A DNA stretch of 64,000 nt from Saccharibacillus brassicae (GTDB taxonomy: Bacteria > Bacillota > Bacilli > Paenibacillales > Paenibacillaceae), in assembly GCF_006542275.1 (NCBI RefSeq), contig NZ_CP041217.1:2217501-2281500 (forward strand), written 5' to 3'. Positions 61,221 through 64,000 of this stretch are shown one piece after another (the stretch's first letter is position 1; each line of letters starts with the position of its first letter). A program made the translations under genes and the position numbers. A model generated the notes under the pieces. The model made no database searches. It worked only from the letters and a program-made list of their open reading frames with translations, and had not been told where the DNA came from.

Positions 61221-63869
61221 TTAGTTTTTGGAACGTTCCATCCGCACCCGAATCACTTTGACGATCTCCATCAGCACGACCGCGCCGAGCGCAAGGCCGG
61301 CCGCGATCAGCCAGTCGTTCACGCCGAAATCGGCCGGGATCGAGAAGATGTCGCGCACGCCCGGCAGCAGCGTGACCGCATACAACGCGAAGCAGAACAG
61401 CACGGCGCCGAGCACATATTTGTTATCGAAGAAGCCGGCTCCGAACGCCGTCTGCGTCTGCGAACGCGCCGCGAACGTCTGCAGCGTGCGCGCCAGAATC
61501 AGCGTCGTGAACGCCATCGCCACGCTCAGCTCGGGCGACTCCTGCAGCCCGATATACTGCGAGACGATGACCGCGATCCCGATCAGCACGCCGCGCGTGA
61601 TGACGGTCTGGAGCGTGCCACCCGCGAAGATGCCTTCGTTGATGTCGCGCGGCTTGCGCCGCATGACTTCCGGTTCGGCTTTCTCCATGCCGAGCGCGAT
61701 CGCCGGCAGCGAATCGTTCAGCAGGTTGATGAACAGCAGCTGCAGCGCCGTGAACGGATTGATCCAGTCGAAGATCAGCGCGAACAGAATCGCGATGATC
61801 GCGCCCAGATTGCCCGAGAACAGGTAGGCGATCGATTTCTTGATATTGTCGAACACGGTGCGGCCGACTTCGACGGCGCTGACGATCGAGACGAAGTTAT
61901 CGTCTGTCAGGACCATCGCCGCGGAATTTTTGGCCACGTCCGTGCCGCTGCCCATCGCCACGCCGATATCGGCCTGCTTGAGCGCCGGGGCGTCGTTGAC
62001 GCCGTCGCCGGTCATGGCGGTGATCCGGCCTTTTTTCTGCCAGGCGCGGACGATGCGGATCTTGTTCTCCGGCGAGACGCGCGCGTACACGGCGATATGT
62101 TCCAGCCGGTTGTCCAGTTCGCTGTCGGACAGCGCGTCCAGCTCGCGGCCGGTCAGCGCTTCGTCGCCTTCTTCCATCAGCCCGATATCGCGGCCGATCG
62201 CCTGCGCCGTCGTCTTGTGGTCGCCCGTGATCATGACCGGGCGAATACCGGCGCTTCGCGCTTCCTTGATCGCGCCGTAGACCGCGTCGCGCGGCGGATC
62301 GATCATCGCCGTCAGACCGACGAACACCAATTCGTTCTCGTCGTCTTCGTCGACCGTGACGCCGGCGGCGATTTCTTTGTAACCGAAGGCCAGCACGCGC
62401 AGCGCACGGTCGGAGAACGATTCGTTCTGCGCCTGAATGCCGCGCAGCCATTCGTCCGTGAACTTCTCTTCGCGACCGTCGATCCGGATGCCGGTGCAGC
62501 GGTCGAGCAGCACGTCCGGTCCGCCTTTGACGAGCAGCAGGCGGCGGCCGTCGACCGTATGCACGGTCGACATCAGCTTGCGGTCGGAGTCGAACGGAAT
62601 CTCGCCTTCGCGTTCGTACGTGCCGCGCACTTCTTCGTGGCTGCGGTTTTTCTTGGAGCTGTAGGCGAGCAGCGCCGTCTCCGTCGGATCGCCGATCTCC
62701 TGTCCGTCTTCGTTGATGCGCGAGTCGTTGCACAATACCGCGATGCGCATCAGCCACTGCTCGGAATCCGTCCATTCGTTCGGATCGTCCGGCACCTGGC
62801 CTTCGCGGCCTTCCGGCACGAAGTCGTCGACGACGGTCATCTTGTTCTGCGTCAGCGTACCGGTCTTGTCGGTACAGATGACGCTCGTCGAACCGAGCGT
62901 CTCGACCGCCGGCAGGCGCCGGATGATGGCATGGCGCTTCGCCATCTTGTTCGTGCCGACCGCAAGCACGATCGTCACGATCGACGACAGCGCTTCGGGA
63001 ATCGCCGCGACCGCGACGGCTACGGCGAACATGAACGAGTTCAGGATCGCGCCCGTCATGTCTCCCGTATCGTTGGAGAACCATTCGCGTCCCGCTTCGA
63101 CGCCGAAGATGACGATGCAGAGAATAAGGATGAACAGACCGAGTTTCTTGCTGAAGCTCTCCAGCTTGCGCTGCAGCGGCGTCTGCTTCGCTTCGGCGCT
63201 CTCGATCAATCCGGCGATCTTGCCGATCTCCGAATTCGTGCCCGTGCCGGTGACGAGCATCGTCCCCCGGCCGTAGACCACGAGCGCGCCGCTGAACACC
63301 ATGTTGCGGCGGTCGCCGATCCCCGACTCTTCTTCGATCGTGTCGGTATGCTTCTCGGCCGGTTCCGATTCGCCGGTCAGCATGCCTTCGTCCGTCTTCA
63401 GCGAGCTGCTCTCCAGCAGCCGTCCGTCGGCCGGCACGTAATCGCCCGCTTCGAGCAGCACGATGTCGCCGGGCACCACTTCCCTCGCCTCGATCGTATG
63501 TACCTGTCCGCTGCGTTTGACTTTGGCGGCGGGCGCCGACATCTGCTTGAGCGCATCGAGCGAATTTTCCGCTTTGCGCGTCTGCACGACGCCGATCACC
63601 GAATTCATGATCAATACCGCGAAGATGATAATCGATTCGATGATCTCGCCGAGTGCGAGCTGCACGATGGCGGCCGCCAGCAGCACGATGACCATCGGAT
63701 CTTTGAACGATTCGAGAATCAGCTTCCAGATCGGATCTTTTTGCCGCTCCTTCAGTTCGTTGTAGCCGTGTTCCTCAAGCCGTCTGCCGGCTTCCCCCGT
63801 TTCCAGACCTTCCGGGCGGGACTTCAGTTCCTTCAAAGATTCTTCCCCGCTTGAGCGATAAAAATCCAC
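61221..63869 (-). CDS. Ca2+-type P-type ATPase (PacL/YloB-like)
   Basis: 882 residues, GTG start at 63869 behind AGAGGAGGG; an ATG at 63887 overlaps that ribosome site. N-terminal cation-ATPase domain (1-60), TM helices 1-2, actuator domain with TGES (165-168), TM3-4 with 'AAIPEAL' (289-294), phosphorylation site D334 (DKTGTLTQNK), nucleotide-binding domain, 'TGDGVNDAPALK' hinge motif and six C-terminal helices. This matches type IIA Ca2+ pumps such as B. subtilis YloB, which exports calcium and affects spores. Transcribed alone. Confidence 0.9.
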   Translation of the reverse strand: MDFYRSSGEESLKELKSRPEGLETGEAGRRLEEHGYNELKERQKDPIWKLILESFKDPMVIVLLAAAIVQLALGEIIESIIIFAVLIMNSVIGVVQTRKAENSLDALKQMSAPAAKVKRSGQVHTIEAREVVPGDIVLLEAGDYVPADGRLLESSSLKTDEGMLTGESEPAEKHTDTIEEESGIGDRRNMVFSGALVVYGRGTMLVTGTGTNSEIGKIAGLIESAEAKQTPLQRKLESFSKKLGLFILILCIVIFGVEAGREWFSNDTGDMTGAILNSFMFAVAVAVAAIPEALSSIVTIVLAVGTNKMAKRHAIIRRLPAVETLGSTSVICTDKTGTLTQNKMTVVDDFVPEGREGQVPDDPNEWTDSEQWLMRIAVLCNDSRINEDGQEIGDPTETALLAYSSKKNRSHEEVRGTYEREGEIPFDSDRKLMSTVHTVDGRRLLLVKGGPDVLLDRCTGIRIDGREEKFTDEWLRGIQAQNESFSDRALRVLAFGYKEIAAGVTVDEDDENELVFVGLTAMIDPPRDAVYGAIKEARSAGIRPVMITGDHKTTAQAIGRDIGLMEEGDEALTGRELDALSDSELDNRLEHIAVYARVSPENKIRIVRAWQKKGRITAMTGDGVNDAPALKQADIGVAMGSGTDVAKNSAAMVLTDDNFVSIVSAVEVGRTVFDNIKKSIAYLFSGNLGAIIAILFALIFDWINPFTALQLLFINLLNDSLPAIALGMEKAEPEVMRRKPRDINEGIFAGGTLQTVITRGVLIGIAVIVSQYIGLQESPELSVAMAFTTLILARTLQTFAARSQTQTAFGAGFFDNKYVLGAVLFCFALYAVTLLPGVRDIFSIPADFGVNDWLIAAGLALGAVVLMEIVKVIRVRMERSKN

Positions 63870-63968
63870 GCAATCCCTCCTCTTCATTCGGCGCGGGCCG
63901 GCATTCCGACGATCGAAACCTACATGCCGGCCGCTCTCTCTCCCTTTTACCCAGAAGGAGCGAAGAAG

Positions 63969-64000
63969 GTGACGGTTTTTCAGGTGTTTTTTCAGCAAAT
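63969..64000 (+). CDS. Possible start of a plus-strand gene cut by the window edge
   Basis: A GTG at 63969 follows AAGGAG at good spacing and opens a frame (VTVFQVFFQQ) that runs off the window. Ten codons are too few to identify it; it may be chance. Confidence 0.25.
   Translation, partial: MTVFQVFFQQ

Noticed and set aside
61209-63854. 881-residue open frame on the plus strand
   Set aside because: Antisense shadow of the P-type ATPase gene; composition is Arg/Asp/His-rich with no domain.

Overview
The window looks like chromosomal DNA of a high-GC, spore-forming member of the Paenibacillaceae (Saccharibacillus/Cohnella-like; the genus is an inference). The evidence is Bacillus-type ribosome binding sites and SigA promoters, a complete des-desK-desR cold-sensing locus, YesM/YesN two-component proteins, SLH surface proteins, a YheC/YheD-type ATP-grasp protein, an IDEAL-domain protein, and sites matching the Bacillus Zur, Fur, Fnr and CcpA consensus sequences. 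I saw no rRNA, tRNA, insertion sequence, prophage or CRISPR array.

Layout. 1-165: tail of a DsbA-family oxidoreductase. 333-5177 (minus): a large dual-kinase hybrid sensor with two response regulators, one carrying a BTAD output domain. 5412-8269: TetR and WYL regulators and a second BTAD-type response regulator. 8355-16576: surface and spore-coat genes, namely a 1303-residue SLH protein, a tandem YheC/YheD ATP-grasp fusion, an 8-bp tandem repeat and a second SLH-type protein. 16821-21027: an AraC/GyrI-type regulator and a nitrate/sulfonate-family ABC importer. 21285-24473: des, desK, desR. 24601-25887: RluF-type pseudouridine synthase and a DoxX protein. 26214-31174: a five-gene nickel/oligopeptide-family ABC importer behind two near-consensus Zur boxes, so probably zinc or zincophore uptake. 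31734-34929: SDR oxidoreductase, membrane-anchored hydrolase and two small proteins.

35234-47270 is a carbohydrate-use locus. An operon encodes a binding protein, two permeases and a GH2 glycosidase. Next to it lies an operon for a membrane-anchored binding-protein paralogue, a YesM kinase and a YesN regulator. A divergent gene encodes a secreted GH43 enzyme with a C-terminal carbohydrate-binding module. The anchored paralogue probably acts as sugar sensor for the kinase, which would control the transporter and glycosidases. CcpA (cre) sites adjoin two promoters in this area.

47427-58785 holds a nitroreductase, a DUF4085-like protein, a DUF3999/DUF2339 membrane pair, an MFS exporter with its TetR regulator, a DoxX/DoxD-like protein behind an Fnr-type site, a GH18 protein and an IDEAL-domain protein. 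58980-63869 holds an Rrf2 regulator, a Fur-box-controlled siderophore-binding lipoprotein, an unrecognised gene of lower GC and a Ca2+-type P-type ATPase.

The most unusual signals not explained by genes are degenerate repeats with a strict 11-bp period in at least four separate intergenic spaces, a 190-bp nested inverted repeat built from a TAACGAATC...CGCTAT module, the 8-bp x 7 array that starts inside a stop codon, and the binding-protein/kinase/regulator sensor operon.
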